Origin: Mactra quadrangularis
Taxonomy: Eukaryota > Mollusca > Bivalvia > Venerida > Mactridae
Direction of reading: 5' to 3'
NCBI GenBank assembly: GCA_025267735.1
Contig: CM046295.1
Span: 7,959,270-8,023,269, forward strand
Length of the DNA: 64,000 nt
Of this stretch, positions 43,501 through 57,135 are shown piece after piece. How positions within the stretch are numbered: the first letter of the stretch is position 1; the number at the start of each line of letters is the position of its first letter. The notes below the pieces were generated by a model that saw only the letters and a list, made by a program, of their open reading frames with translations, searched no databases and had not been told where the DNA came from. The position numbers and the translations under genes were made by a program.

Positions 43501-46371
43501 TGTTTACATATGTGCATGTACATATAATTCCCATACAGTGTCAATAGAGCGTATACGGCGATCGCCAAGGGCGCGCAACTCGCCCCGAAAGTTGTCCTAG
43601 CCGGCTGGGTTCGCCACCCATGCCGCCTGAGCCGTGTTCGGGGTTGGGTCCGAGCCCGAAACCGGAAGTAGGTCACCATTGTTTACATATGTGCATGTAC
43701 ATATAGTTCCCATACAGTGTCAATAGAGCGTATACGGCGATAGCCAAGGGCGCGCAACTCGCCCCGAAAGTGGTCCTAGCCGGCTGGGTTCGCAACCCAT
43801 GCCGCCTGGGCCGTGTTCGGGGTTGGGTCCGATCCCGAAACCGGAAGTAGGTCAACATTGTTTACATATGTGCATGTACATATAGTTCCCATACAGTGTC
43901 AATAGAGCGTATACGGCGATCGCCAAGTGCGCGCAACTCGCCTCGAAAGTGGTCCTAACCGGCTGGGTTCGCCACCCATGCCGCCTGGGCCGTAATCGGG
44001 GTTGGGTACGAGCCCGAAACCGGAAGTAGGTCACCATTGTTTACATATGTGCATGTACATATAGTTCCCATACAGTGTCAATAGAGCGTATACGGCGATC
44101 GCCAAGGGCGCGCAACTCGCCCCGAAAGTTGTCCTAGCCGGCTGGGTTCGCCACCCATGCCGCCTGGGCCGTGTTCGGGGTTGGGTCCGAGCCCGAAACC
44201 GGAAGTAGGTCACCATTGTTTACATATGTGCATGTACATATAGTTCCCATACAGTGTCAATAGAGCGTAAACGGCGATCGCCAAGGGCGCGCAACTCGCC
44301 ACGAAAGTGGTCCTAGCCGGCTGGGTTCGCCACCCATGCCGCCTGGGCCGTGTTCGGGGTTGGGTCCGAGCCCGAAACCGGAAGTAGGTCACCATTGTTT
44401 ACATATATGCATGTACATATAGTTCCCATACAGTGTCAATAGAGCGTATACGGCGATCGCCAAGGGCGCGCAACTCGCCCCGAAAGAGGTCCTAGCCGGC
44501 TGGGTTCGCCTCTATGCCGCCTGGGCCGTGTTCGGGTTTGGGTCCGAGACCGAAACCGGAAGTAGGTCACCATTGTTTACATATGTGCATGTACATATAG
44601 TTCCCATACAATGTCAATAGAGCGTATACGGCGATCGCCAAGGGCGCGCAACTCGCCCCGAAAGTGGTCCTAGCCGGCTGGGTTCGCCACCCATGCCGCC
44701 TGAGCCGTGTTCGGGGTTCGGTCCGAGCCCGAAACCGGAAGTAGGTCACCATTGTTTACATATGTGCATGTACATATAGTTCCCATACAGTGTCAATAGA
44801 GCGTATACGGCGATCGCCAAGGGCGCGCACCTCGCCCCGAAAGTGGTCCTAGCCGGCTGGGTTCGCCACCCATGCCGCCTGGGCCGTGTTTGGGGTTGGG
44901 TCGGATCCCGAAACCGGAAGTAGGTCACCATTGTTTACATATGTGCATGTACATATAGTTCCCATACAGTGTCAATAGAGCGTATACGGCGATCGCCAAG
45001 GGCGCGCAACTCGCCCCGAAAGTGGTCCTAGCCGGCTGGGTTCGCCGCCCATGCCACCTGGGCCGTGTTCTGGGTTGGGTCCTTGCCCGAAACCGGAAGT
45101 AGGTCACCATTGTTTACATATGTGCATGTACATATAGTTCCCATACAGTGTCAATAGAGCGTATACGGCGATCGCCAAGGGCGCGCAACTCGCCCCGAAA
45201 GTGGTCCTGACCGGCTGGGTTCGCCGCCCATGCCGCCTGGGCCGTGTTCGGGGTTGGGTCCGAGCCCGAAACCGGAAGTAGGTCACCATTGTTTACATAT
45301 GTGCATGTACATATAGTTCCCATACAGTGTCAATAGAGCGTATACGGCGATCGCCAAGGGCGCGCAACTCGCCCCGAAAGTGGTCCTAGCCGGCTGGGTT
45401 CGCCACCCATGCCGCCTGGGCCGTGTTCGGGGTTGGGTCCGAGCCCGAAACCGGAAGTAGGTCACCATTGTTTACATATGTGCATGTACATATAGTTCCC
45501 ATACAGTGTCAATAGAGAGTATACAGCGATCGCCAAGGGCCCGCAACTCCCACCGAAAGTGGTCCTAGCCGGCTGGGTTCGCCACCCATGCCGCTGGGTC
45601 CGAGCCCGAAACCGGAAGTAGGTCACCATTGTTTACATATGTGCATGTACATATAGTTCCCATACAGTGTCAATAGAGCGTATACGGCGATCGCCAAGGG
45701 CGCGCAACTCGCCCCGAAAGTGGTCCTAGCCGGCTGGGTTCGCCGCCCATGCCGCCTGAGCCGTGTTCGGGGTTGGGTCCGAGCCCGAAATCGGAAGTAG
45801 GTCACCATTGTTTACATATGTGCATGTACATATAGTTCCCATACAGTGTCAATAGAGCGTATACGGCGATCGCCAAGGGCGCGCAACTCGCACCGAAAGT
45901 GGTCCTAGCCGGCTGGGTTCGCCACCCATACCGCCTGGGCCGTGGTCGGGGTTGGGTCCGAGCCCGAAACCGGAAGTTGGTCTCCATTGTTTACATATGT
46001 GCATGTACATATAGTTCCCATACAGTGTCAATAGAGCGTATACGGCGATCGCCAAGGGCGCGCAACTCGCCCCGAAAGTGGTCCTAGACGGCTGGGTTCG
46101 CCACCCATGCCGCCTGGGCCGTGTTCGGGGTTGGGTCCGAGCCCGAAACCGGAAGTAGGTCACCATTGTTTACATATGTGCATGTACATATAGTTCCCAT
46201 ACAGTGTCAATAGAGCGTATACGACGATCGCCAAGGGCGCGCAACTCGCCCCGAAAGTGGTCCTAGCCGGCTGGGTTCGCCACCCATGCCGCCTGGGCCG
46301 TGTTCGGGGTTGGGTCCGAGCCCGAAACCGGAAGTAGGTCACCATTGTTTACATATGTGCATGTACATATA
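28568..46371. repeat. GC-rich 179-bp satellite array, about 98 monomers
   Basis: The monomer runs TAGTTCCCATACAGTGTCAA, TAGAGCGTATACGGCGATCG, CCAAGGGCGCGCAACTCGCC, then GGTTCGCCACCCATGCCGCC, GGGTCCGAGCCCGAAACC, ending GTTTACATATGTGCATGTAC plus ATA. All units are head to tail and highly similar. Internal dyads are GGCGATCGCC and TTCGGG-N12-CCCGAA. The array starts and ends at the same monomer position apart from two extra bases (TA). A few units carry 1-18-bp deletions (for example near 39,900, 40,250 and 45,590). Each monomer has a 61-codon minus-strand frame, but 179 is not a multiple of three, so it cannot extend through the array. Confidence 0.96.
39302..39606. mobile_element. 305-bp TIR element inserted in the 179-bp array
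   Basis: The ends TAGTGCGTACAAAAAAAC and GTTTTTTTGTACGCGCTA are inverted copies with one mismatch, and the similarity extends through AAAACA/GTGTTT. TA is duplicated at 39,300-39,301 and 39,607-39,608, and the satellite monomer resumes in register. The AT-rich interior is unlike the satellite and has no transposase. It looks like a MITE using a TA target (Tc1/mariner-like by target only). Confidence 0.85.
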
Positions 46372-46376
46372 CATTG
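46372..46376. repeat. CATTG direct repeat at right border of 179-bp array
   Basis: Follows the last 179-bp monomer (ending GTACATATA) and precedes TATATAGCC, the start of a 379-bp unit. It pairs with 28,563-28,567. Confidence 0.55.
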
Positions 46377-49300
46377 TATATAGCCATATTGCACGGTATA
46401 CTTTGCGGCTGTTGCCATGGCGCAAGTCGGTGTGCGAGTGTGATTTTTTGCAGTTAGGTTGCTAACCATCCAGGGCACCTGAAAAACGTGTTTAAACACC
46501 AAACCCACCAGGTTCAGGTACCGAGAAACCCCGTGCACATCTCCCGACACTAGTAGGAGACGCGAATTTGGGGCTCTGTAGCCACTGCGCATCTCACTGC
46601 GCAGGTATGATTTTTGTGCAAATGGGTTGCTAACTACGTAGGGCATCGGGGAAATGTGTTTAAACAAGTAACTAACTACATTCAGGTACCAAAAAACGCG
46701 AGCAAACCTCCCGACACCAGCAGGCGACGCCTATTTGTGCTGTTCTATAGCCCTATATAGCCATATTACACGGTCTACTATGCGGCTCTCTTGCCATGGC
46801 GCAAGTCGGTGTGCGAGTGTGATTTTTTGCAGTTAGGTTGCTAACCATCCAGGGCACCTGAAAAACGTGTTTAAACACCAAACCCACCAGGTTCAGGTAC
46901 CGAGAAATCCCGTGCAAATCTCCCGACACTAGGAGGAGACGCGATTTTGGGGCGCTGTAGCCACTGCGCTTCTCTCTGCACAGGTATGATTTTTGTGCAA
47001 ATGGGTTGCTAACTACGTAGGGCATCGGGGAAATGTGTTTTAACATGTAACTTACTACATTCAGGTACCAAAAAACGCGTGCAAACCTCCAGACACCAGG
47101 AGGCGACGCCTATTTTTGCTATTCTATAGCCCTGTATAGCCATATTGCACGGTATACTTTGCTGCTCTGTTGCCATGGCGCAAGTCGGTGTGCGAGTGTG
47201 ATTTTTTGCAGTTAGGTTGCTAACCGTCCAGGGCACCTGAAAAACGTGTTTAAACACCAAACCCACCAGGTTCAGGTACCGAGAAACCCCGTGCAAATCT
47301 CCCGACACTTGGAGTATACGCGACTTTGGGGCTCTGTAGCCACTGCGCATCTCACTGCGCAGGTATGATTTTTGTGCAAATGGGTTGCTTACTACGTTGG
47401 GTATCGGGGAAATGTGTTTAAACAAGTAACTAACTACATTCAGGTACCAAAAAACGCGAGCAAACCTCCCGACACCAGGAGGCGACGCCTATTTTTGCTG
47501 TTCTATAGCCCTATATAGCCATATTGCACGGTATACTTTGCGGCTCTGTTGCCATGGCGCAAGTCGGTGTGCGAGTATGATTTTTTGCAGTTAGGTTGCT
47601 AACCATTCAGGGCACCTGATAAACGTGTTTAAACACCAAACCCAACAGGTTCAGGTACCGAGAAACCCCGTGCAAATCTCCCGACACTAGGAGGAGACGC
47701 GAATTTGAGGCTCTGTAGCCACTGCGCATCTCACTGCGCAGGTATGATTTTTGTGCAAATGGGTTGCTAACTACGTAGGGCATCGGGGAAATGTGTTTAA
47801 ACAAGTAACTAACTACATTCAGGTACCAAAAAACGCGTGCAAACCTCCCGACACCAGGAGGCGAAGCCTATTTTTGCTGTTCTATAGCCATATATAGCCA
47901 TATTGCACGGTATACTTTACGGCTCTGTTGCCATTGCGCAAGTCGGTGTGCGATTGTGATTTTTTGCAGTTAGGTTGCTAACCATCCAGGGCACCTGAAA
48001 AACGTTTTTAAACACCAAACGCTACAGGTTCAGGTACCGAGAAAACCCGTGCAAATCTCCCGACACTAGGAGGACACGCGAATTTGGGGCTCTGTAGCCA
48101 ATGCGCATCTCATTGCGCAGGTATAAGTTTTGTGCAAATGGGTAGGGCATCGGGGAAATGTGTTTAAACAAGTAACTAACTACATTCAGGTACCAAAAAA
48201 CGCGTGCAAACCTCCCGACACCAGGAGGCGACGCCTATTTTTGCTGTTCTATAGCCCTATATAGCCATATTGCACGGTATACTTTGCCGCTCTGTTGCCA
48301 TGGCGCAAGTCGGTGTGCGAGTGTGATTTTTTTGCAGTTAGGTTGCTAACCATCCAGGGCACCTGAAAAACGTGTTTAAACACCAAACCCACCAGGTTCA
48401 GGTACCGAGAAACCCCGTGCAAATCTCCCGACACTAGGAGGAAACGGGATTTTTGGTGCTCTGTAGCCACTGCGCATCTCACTGCGCAGGTAGGATTTTT
48501 GTGCAAAAGGGTTGCTAATTACGTAGGGCATCGGGGAAATGTGTTTAACATGCAACTAACTACACTCAGGTACCAAAAAACGCGTGCAAACCTCCCGACA
48601 CCAGGAGGCGACGCCTATTTTTGCTGTTCTATAGCCATATATAGCCATATTGCACGGTATACTTTGCGGCTCTGTTGCCATGGCGCAAGTCGGTGTGCGA
48701 GTGTGATTTTTTGCAGTTAGGTTGCTAACCATCCTGGGCACCTGAAAAACGTGTTTAAACACCAAACCCACCAGGTTCAGGTACCGAGAAACCCCGTGCA
48801 AATCTCCCGACACTAGGAGGAGACGCGAGTTTGAGGCTCTGTAGCCACTGCGCATCTCTCTGCACAGGTATGATTTTTATGCAAATGGGTTGCTAACTAC
48901 GTAGGGCATCGGGGAAATGTGTTTTAACATGTAACTTACTACATTCAGGTACCAAAGAACGAGTGCAAACCTCCCGACACCAGGAGGCGACGCCTATTTT
49001 TGCTGTTCTATAGCCCTATATAGCCATATTGCACGGTATACTTTGCGGCTCTTTTGCTATGGCGCAAGTCGGTGTGCGAGTGTGATTTTTTGCAGTTAGG
49101 TTGCTAACCATCCTGTGCACCTGAAAAACGTGTTTAAACACCAAACCCACCAGGTTCAGGTACCGAGAAACCCCGTGCAAATCTCCCGACACTAGGAGGA
49201 GACGCGACTTTGGGGCTCTGTAGCCACTGCGCATCTCACTGCGCAGGTATGATTTTTGTGCAAATGGGTTGCTAACTACGTAGGGCATCGGGAAATGTGT

Positions 49301-50682
49301 TTAAACAAGTAACTAACTACATTCAGGTACCAAAAAACTGGAGCAAACCTCCCGAAACCAGGAGGCGACGCATATTTTTGCTGTTCTATAGCCTTATATA
49401 GCCATATTGCACGGTATACTTTGCAGCTCTGTTGCCATGGCGCAAGTCGGTGTGCGAGTGTTATTTTTTGCAGTTAGGTTGCTAACCATCCAGGGCACCT
49501 GAAAAACGTAATAAAACCCACCAGGTTTAGGTACCGAAAAACCCCGTGCAAATCTCCCGACACTAGGAGGAGACGCGACTTTGGGGCTCTGTAGCCACTG
49601 CACATCTCACTGTGCAGGTATGATTTTTATGCAAATGGGTTGCTAACTACGTAGGGCATCGGGGAAATGTGTTTAAACAAGTAACTTACTACTTTCAGGT
49701 ACCAAAAAACGCGTGCAAACCTCCCGACACCAGGAGGCGACGCCTATTTTTGCTGTTCTATAGCCCTATATAGCCATATTGCACGGTATATTTTGCGGCT
49801 CTGTTGCCATGGCGCAAGTCGGTGTGCGAGTGTGATTTTTTGCAGTTAGGTTGCTAACCCTCCAGGGCACTTGAAAAACGTGTTTAAACACCAAACCCAC
49901 CAGGTTCAGGTACCGAGAAACCCCGTGCAAATCTCCCGACACTAGGAGGAGACGCGACTTTGGGGCTCTGTAGCCACAGCGCATCTCACTGCGCAGGTAT
50001 GATTTTTGTGCAAATGGGTTGCTAACTACGTAGGGCATCGGGGAAATGTGTTTAAACAAGTAACTAACTACATTCAGGTACCAAAAAACGCGTGCAAACC
50101 TCCCGACACCAGGAGGCGACGCCTATTCTTGCTGTTCTATAGCCCTATATAGCCATATTGCACGGTATACTATGCGGCTCTGTTGTCATGGCGCAAGTCG
50201 GTGTGCGAGTGTGATTTTTTGCAGTTAGGTTGCTAACCATCCAGGGCACCTGAAAAACGTGTTTAAACACCAAACCCAACAGGTTCAGGTACCGAGAAAC
50301 CCCGTGCAAATCTCCCGACACTAGGAGGACACGCGACTTTGGGGCTCTGTAGCCACTGCGCATCTCACTGTGCAGGTATGATATTTATGCAAATGGGTTG
50401 CTAACTACGTAGGGCATCGGGGAAATGTGTTTAAACAAGTAACTTACTACTTTCAGGTACCAAAAAACGCGTGCAAACCTCCCGACACCAGGAGGCGACG
50501 CCTATTTTTGCTGTTCTATAGCCCTATATAGCCATATTGCACGGTATACTTTGCGGCTCTGTTGCCATGGCGCAAGTCGGTGTGCGAGTGTGATAATTTG
50601 CAGTTAGGTTGCTAACCATCCAGGGCACTTGAAAAACGGGTTTAAAAACCAAACCCACCAGGTTCAGGTACCGAGAAACCCC

Positions 50683-53600
50683 GTGCATATCTCCCGACAC
50701 TAGGAGGAGACGCGACTTTGGTGCTCTGTAGCCACAGCGCATCTCACTGCGCAGGTATGATTTTTGTGCAAATGGGTTGCTAACTACGTAGGGCATCGGG
50801 GAAATGTGTTTAAACAAGTAACTAACTACATTCAGGTACCAAAAAACGCGTGCAAACCTCCCGACACCAGGAGGCAACGCCAATTTTTGCTGTTCTATAC
50901 CCCTATATAGCCATATTGCACGTTATACTTTGCGGCACTGTTGCCATGGCGCAAGTCGGTGTGCGAGTGTGATTTTTTCCAGTGAGGTTGCTAACCATCT
51001 AAGGCACCTGAAAAACGTGTTTAAACACCAAACCCACCAGGTTCAGGTACCGAGAAACCCCGTGCAAATCTCCCGACACTAGGAGGAGACGCGATTTGGG
51101 GCTCTGTAGCCACTGCGCATCTCACTGTGCAGGTATGATTTTTGTGCAAATGGGTTGCTAACTACGTAGGGCATCGGGGAAATGTGTTTGAACAAGTAAC
51201 TAACTACATTCAGGTACCTAAAAACGCGTGAGAACCTCCCGACACCAGGAGGCGACGCCTATTTTTGCTGTTCTATAGCCCTATATAGCCATATTGCACG
51301 GTAAACTTTGCGGCTCTGTTGCCATGGCGCAAGTGAGTGTGCGAGTCTGATTTTTTGCACTTAGGTTGCTAACCATCCCGGGCACCTGAAAAACGTGTTT
51401 AAACACCAAACCCACCAGGTTCAGGTACCGAGAAACCCGTGCAAATCACCCGACACTAGGAGGAGACGCGACTTTGGGGCTCTGTAGCCACTGCGCATCT
51501 CACTGCGCAGGTATGATTTTTCAGCAAATGGGTTGCTAACTACGTAGGGCATCGGGGAAATGTGTTTAAACATGTAACTTACTACATTCAGTATTAAAAA
51601 ACGCGTGCAAACCTCCCGACACCAGGAGGCGACGCCATTTTTGCGGTTCTATAGCCCTATATAGCCATATTACACGGTATACTTTGCGGCTCTGTTGCCA
51701 TTGCGCAAGTCGATGTGCGAGAGTGATTTTTTGCAGTAAGGTTGCTAACCATCCAGGACACCTGAAAAACGTGTTTAAACAAAAAAAACCCACCAGGTTC
51801 AGGTACCGAGAAACCCCGTGCAAATTTCCCGACACTAGGAGCAGACGCGACTTTGGGGCTTTGTAGCTACTGCGCATCTCACTGCGCAAGTATGATTTTT
51901 GTGCAAATGGGTTGCTAACTACGTAGGGCATCGGGGAAATGTGTTTTAACATGTAAATTACTACATTCAGGTACAAAAAAAAACGCGTGCAAACCTCCCG
52001 ACACCAGAAGGCGACGCCCTATTTTTGCTGTTCTATAGCCCTATATAGCCATATTGCACGGTATACTTTGCGGCTCTTTTGCCATGGTGCAAGTCGGTAT
52101 GCGAATGTGATTTTCTGCAGTTAGGTTGCTAACCATCCTGGGCACTTGAATAACATGTTTAAACACCAAACCCACAAGGTTAAGGTACCGAGAAACCCCG
52201 TGCAAATCTCCCGACACTAGGAGGAGACGCGACTTTGGGGCTCTGTAGCCACTGCGCATCTCACTGCGCAGGTATGATTTTTTACAAATGGGTTGCTAAC
52301 TACGTAGGGCATCGGGGAAATGTGTTTAAACAAGTAACTAACTACATTCAGGTACCAAAAAACGCGTGCAAACCTCCCGACACCAGGAGGCGACGCCTAT
52401 TTTTGCTGTTCTATAGCCCTATATAGCCATATTGCACGGTATACTTTGCGGCTCTGTTGCCATGGCGCAAGTCGGTGTGCGAGTGTGATTTTTTGCAGTT
52501 AGGTTGCTAACCATCCAGGGCACCTGAAAAACGTGTTTAAACACCAAACCCACCAGGTTCAGGTACCGAGAAACCCCGTGCAAATCTCCCGACACTAGGA
52601 GGAGACGCGAATTTGGTGCTCTGTAGCCACTGAGCATCTCACTGCGCAGGTATGATTTTTTACAAATGGGTTGCTAACTACGTAGGGCATCGGGGAAATG
52701 TGTTTTAACAAGTAACTTACTACATTCAGGAACCAAAAAACGCGTGCAAACCTCCCGACACCAGAGCGAGGCGACGCCTATTTTTGCTGTTCTATAGCCC
52801 TATATAGCCATATTGCACGGTATACTTTGCGGCACTGTTGCCATGGCGCAAGTCGGTGTGCGAGTGTGATTTTTTGCAGTAAGGTTGCTAACCATCTAAG
52901 GCACCTGAAAAACGTGTTTAAACACCAAACCCACCAGGTTCAGGTACCGAGAAACCCCGTGCAAATCTCCCGACACTAGGAGGAGACGCGATTTGGGGCT
53001 CTGTAGCCACTGCGCATCTCACTGTGCAGGTATGATTTTTGTGCAAATGGTTGCTAACTACGTAGGGCATCGGGGAAATGTGTTTGAACAAGTAACTACA
53101 TGTAACTACATTCAGGTACCTAAAAACGCGTGCAAACCTCCCGACACCAGGAGGCGACGCCTATTTTTGCTGTTCTATAGCCCTATATAGCCATATTGCA
53201 CGGTAAACTTTGCGGCTCTGTTGCCATGGCGCAAGTGAGTGTGCGAGTCTGATTTTTTGCACTTAGGTTGCTAACCATCCCGGGCACCTGAAAAACGTGT
53301 TTAAACACCAAACCCACCAGGTTCAGGTACCGAGAAACCCGTGCAAATCACCCGACACTAGGAGGAGACGCGACTTTGGGGCTCTGTAGCCACTGCGCAT
53401 CTCACTGCGCAGGTATGATTTTTCAGCAAATGGGTTGCTACATGTAACTACGTAGGGCATCGGGGAAATGTGTTTAAACATGTAACTTACTACATTCAGT
53501 ATTAAAAAACGCGTGCAAACCTCCCGACACCAGGAGGCGACGCCCATTTTTGCGGTTCTATAGCCCTATATAGCCATATTACACGGTATACTTTGCGGCT

Positions 53601-56600
53601 CTGTTGCCATTGCGCAAGTCGATGTGCGAGAGTGATTTTTTGCAGTAAGGTTGCTAACCATCCAGGACACCTGAAAAACGTGTTTAAACATAAAACCCAC
53701 CAGGTTCAGGTACCGAGAAACCCCGTGCAAATCTCCCGACACTAGGAGCAGACGCGACTTTGGGGCTTTGTAGCTACTGCGCATCTCACTGCGCAAGTAT
53801 GATTTTTGTGCAAAATGGGTTGCTAACTACGTAGGGCATCGGGGAAATGTGTTTTAACATGTAAATTACTACATTCAGGTACAAAAAAAAACGCGTGCAA
53901 ACCTCCCGACACCAGAAGGCGACGCCTATTTTTGCTGTTCTATAGCCCTATATAGCCATATTGCACGGTATACTTTGCGGCTCTTTTGCCATGGTGCAAG
54001 TCGGTATGCGAATGTGATTTTCTGCAGTTAGGTTGCTAACCATCCTGGGCACTTGAATAACATGTTTAAACACCAAACCCACAAGGTTAAGGTACCGAGA
54101 AACCCCGTGCAAATCTCCCGACACTAGGAGGAGACGCGACTTTGGGGCTCTGTAGCCACTGCGCATCTCACTGCGCAGGTATGATTTTTTACAAATGGGT
54201 TGCTAACTACGTAGGGCATCGGGGAAATGTGTTTAAACAAGTAACTAACTACATTCAGGTACCAAAAAACGCGTGCAAACCTCCCCGACACCAGGAGGCG
54301 ACGCCTATTTTTGCTGTTCTATAGCCCTATATAGCCATATTGCACGGTATACTTTGCGGCTCTGTTGCCATGGCGCAAGTCGGTGTGCGAGTGTGATTTT
54401 TTGCAGTTAGGTTGCTAACCATCCAGGGCACCTGAAAAACGTGTTTAAACACCAAACCCACCAGGTTCAGGTACCGAGAAACCCCGTGCAAATCTCCCGA
54501 CACTAGGAGGAGACGCGAATTTGGTGCTCTGTAGCCACTGAGCATCTCACTGCGCAGGTATGATTTTTTACAAATGGGTTGCTAACTACGTAGGGCATCG
54601 GGGAAATGTGTTTTAACAAGTAACTTACTACATTCAGGAACCAAAAAAACGCGTGCAAACCTCCCGACACCAGGAGGCGACGCCTATTTTTGCTGTTCTA
54701 TAGTATAGCCATATTGCACGGTATACTTTGCGGCTCTGTTGCCATGGCGCAAGTCGGTGTGCGAGTGTGATTTTTTGCAGTAAGGTTGCTAACCATCCAG
54801 GGCACCTGAAAAAAGAAATTAAACACCAAACCCACAAGGTTAAGGTACCGAGAAACCCCGTGCAAATCTCCCGACACTAGGAGGAGACGCGACTTTGGGG
54901 CTCTGTAGCCACTGCGCATCTCTCTGCACAGGTATGATTTTTGTGCAAATGGGTTGCTAACTACGTAGGGCATCGGGGGAAATGTGTTTAAAACAAGTAA
55001 CTAACTACATTCAGGTACCAAAAAAACGCGTGCAAACCTCCCGACACCAGGAGGCGACGCCTATTCTTGCTGTTCTATAGCCCAATATAGCCATATTGCA
55101 CGGTATATTTTGCGGCTCTGTTGCCATGGCGCAAGTCTGTGTGCGAGTGTGATTTTTTGCAGTTAGGTTGCTAACCATCCAGGGCACCTGAAAAACGTGT
55201 TTAAACACAAAACCCACCAGGTTCAGGTACCGAGAAACCCCGTGCAAATCTCCCGACACTAGGAGGAGACGCGACTTTGGGGCTCTATAACCACTGCGCA
55301 TCTCACTGCGCAGGTATGATTTTTGTGCAAATGGGTTGCTAACTACGTAGGGCATCGGGGAAATGTGTTCAAACATGTAACTTACAACATTCAGTATTAA
55401 AAAACAGGTGCAAACCTCCCGACACCAGGAGGCGACGCCTATTTTTGCTGTTCTATAGCCCTATATAGCCATATTACACGGTATACTATGCGGCTCTCTT
55501 GCCATGGCGCAAGTCGGTGTGCGAGTGTGATTTATTGCAGTTAGGTTGCTAACCATCCAGGGCACCTGAAAAACGTGTTTAAACACCAAACCCACCAGGT
55601 TCAGGTACCGAGAAACCCCGTGCAAATCTCCCGACACTAGGAGGACACGCGACTTTGGGGCTCTGTAGCCACTGCGCATCTCACTGTGCAGGTATTATTT
55701 TTATGCAAATTGGTTGCTAACTACGTAGGGCATCGGGGAAATGTGTTTAAAGAAGTAACTTACTACTTTCAGGTACCAAAAAAACGCGTGCAAACCTCCC
55801 GACACCAGGAGGCGACGCCTATTTTTGCTGTTCTATAGCCCTATATAGCCATATTGCACGGTATACTTTGCGGCTCTGTTGCCATGGCGCAAGTCGGTGT
55901 GCGAGTGTGATTTTTTGCAGTTAGGTTGCTCACCATCCAGGGCACTTGAAAAACGTGTTTAAAAACCAAACCCACCAGGTTCAGGTACCGAGAAACCCCG
56001 TGCAAATCTCCCGACACTAGGAGGAGACGCGACTTTGGTGCTCTGTAGCCACAGCGCATCTCACTGCGCAGGTATGATTTTTGTGCAAATGGGTTGCTAA
56101 CTACGTAGGGCATCGGGGAAATGTGTTTAAACAAGTAACTAACTACATTCAGGTACCAAAAAACGCGTGCAAACCTCCCGACACCAGGAGGCGACGCCTA
56201 TTTTTGCTGTTCTATAGCCCTATATAGCCATATTGCACGGTATACTTTGCGGCTCTGTTGCCATGGCGCAAGTCGGTGTGCGAGTGTGATTTTTGCAGTT
56301 AGGTTGCTAACCATCCTGGGCACCTGAAAAACGTGTTTAAACACCAAACCCAACAGGTTCAGGTACCGAGAAACCCCGTGCAAATCTCCCGACACTAGGA
56401 GGAGACGCGACTTTGGGGCTCTGTAGCCACTGCGCATCTCACTGCGCAGGTATGATTTTTGTGCAAATGGGTTGCTAACTACGTAGGGCATCGGGGAAAT
56501 GTGTTTAAACAAGTAATAACTACATTCAGGTACCAAAAAACGCGTGCAAACCTCCCGACACCAGGAGGCGACGCCTATTTTTGCTGTTCTATAGCCATAT

Positions 56601-57135
56601 ATAGCCATATTGCACGGTATAATATGCGGCTCTGTTGCCATGGCGCAAGTCGGTGTGCTAGTGTGATTTTTTGCAGTTAGGTTTCTAACCATCCAGGGCA
56701 CCTAAAAAAACGTGTTTAAACACCAAACCCACCAGGTTCAGGTACCGAGAAACCCCGTGCAATTCTCCCGACACTAGGAGGACACGCGATTTTGGGGCTC
56801 TGTAGCCACTGCGCATCTCACTGCGCAGGTATGATTTTTATGCAAATGGGTTGCTAACTACGTAGGGCATCGGGGAAATGTGTTTAAACAAGTAACTAAC
56901 TACTTTCAGGTACCAAAAAACGCGTGCAAACCTCCCGACACCAGGAGGCGACGCCTATTTTTGCTGTTCTATAGCCCTTTATAGCCATATTGCACGGTAT
57001 ATTTTGCGGCTCTGTTGCCATGGCGCAAGTCGGTGTGCGAGTGTGATTTTTTGCAGTTAGGTTGCTAACTATCCAGGGCACCTGAAAAACGTGTTTAAAC
57101 ACCAAACCCACCAGGTTCAGGTACCGAGAAACCCC
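50683..57135. repeat. 6.45-kb higher-order repeat, copy 1 (17 dimeric units)
   Basis: Diagnostic variants recur 6,450-6,454 bp downstream: GTGCATATCTCCC (50,683 and 57,136), GGCAACGCCAATTTTTGC (50,881 and 57,334 for its CAATT), GTACAAAAAAAAACGCG (51,971 and 58,425), CTATTCTTGC (55,061 and 61,512) and CCTAAAAAAACGTG (56,701 and 63,151). Inside, a 1.9-kb five-unit block is itself duplicated (51,971 and 53,879). Confidence 0.85.

Noticed and set aside
28716..46345. Dozens of 61-codon minus-strand open frames, one per 179-bp monomer
   Set aside because: They are the same satellite frame repeated. The period is not a multiple of three, there is no splice or promoter context, and homogenisation explains their likeness.
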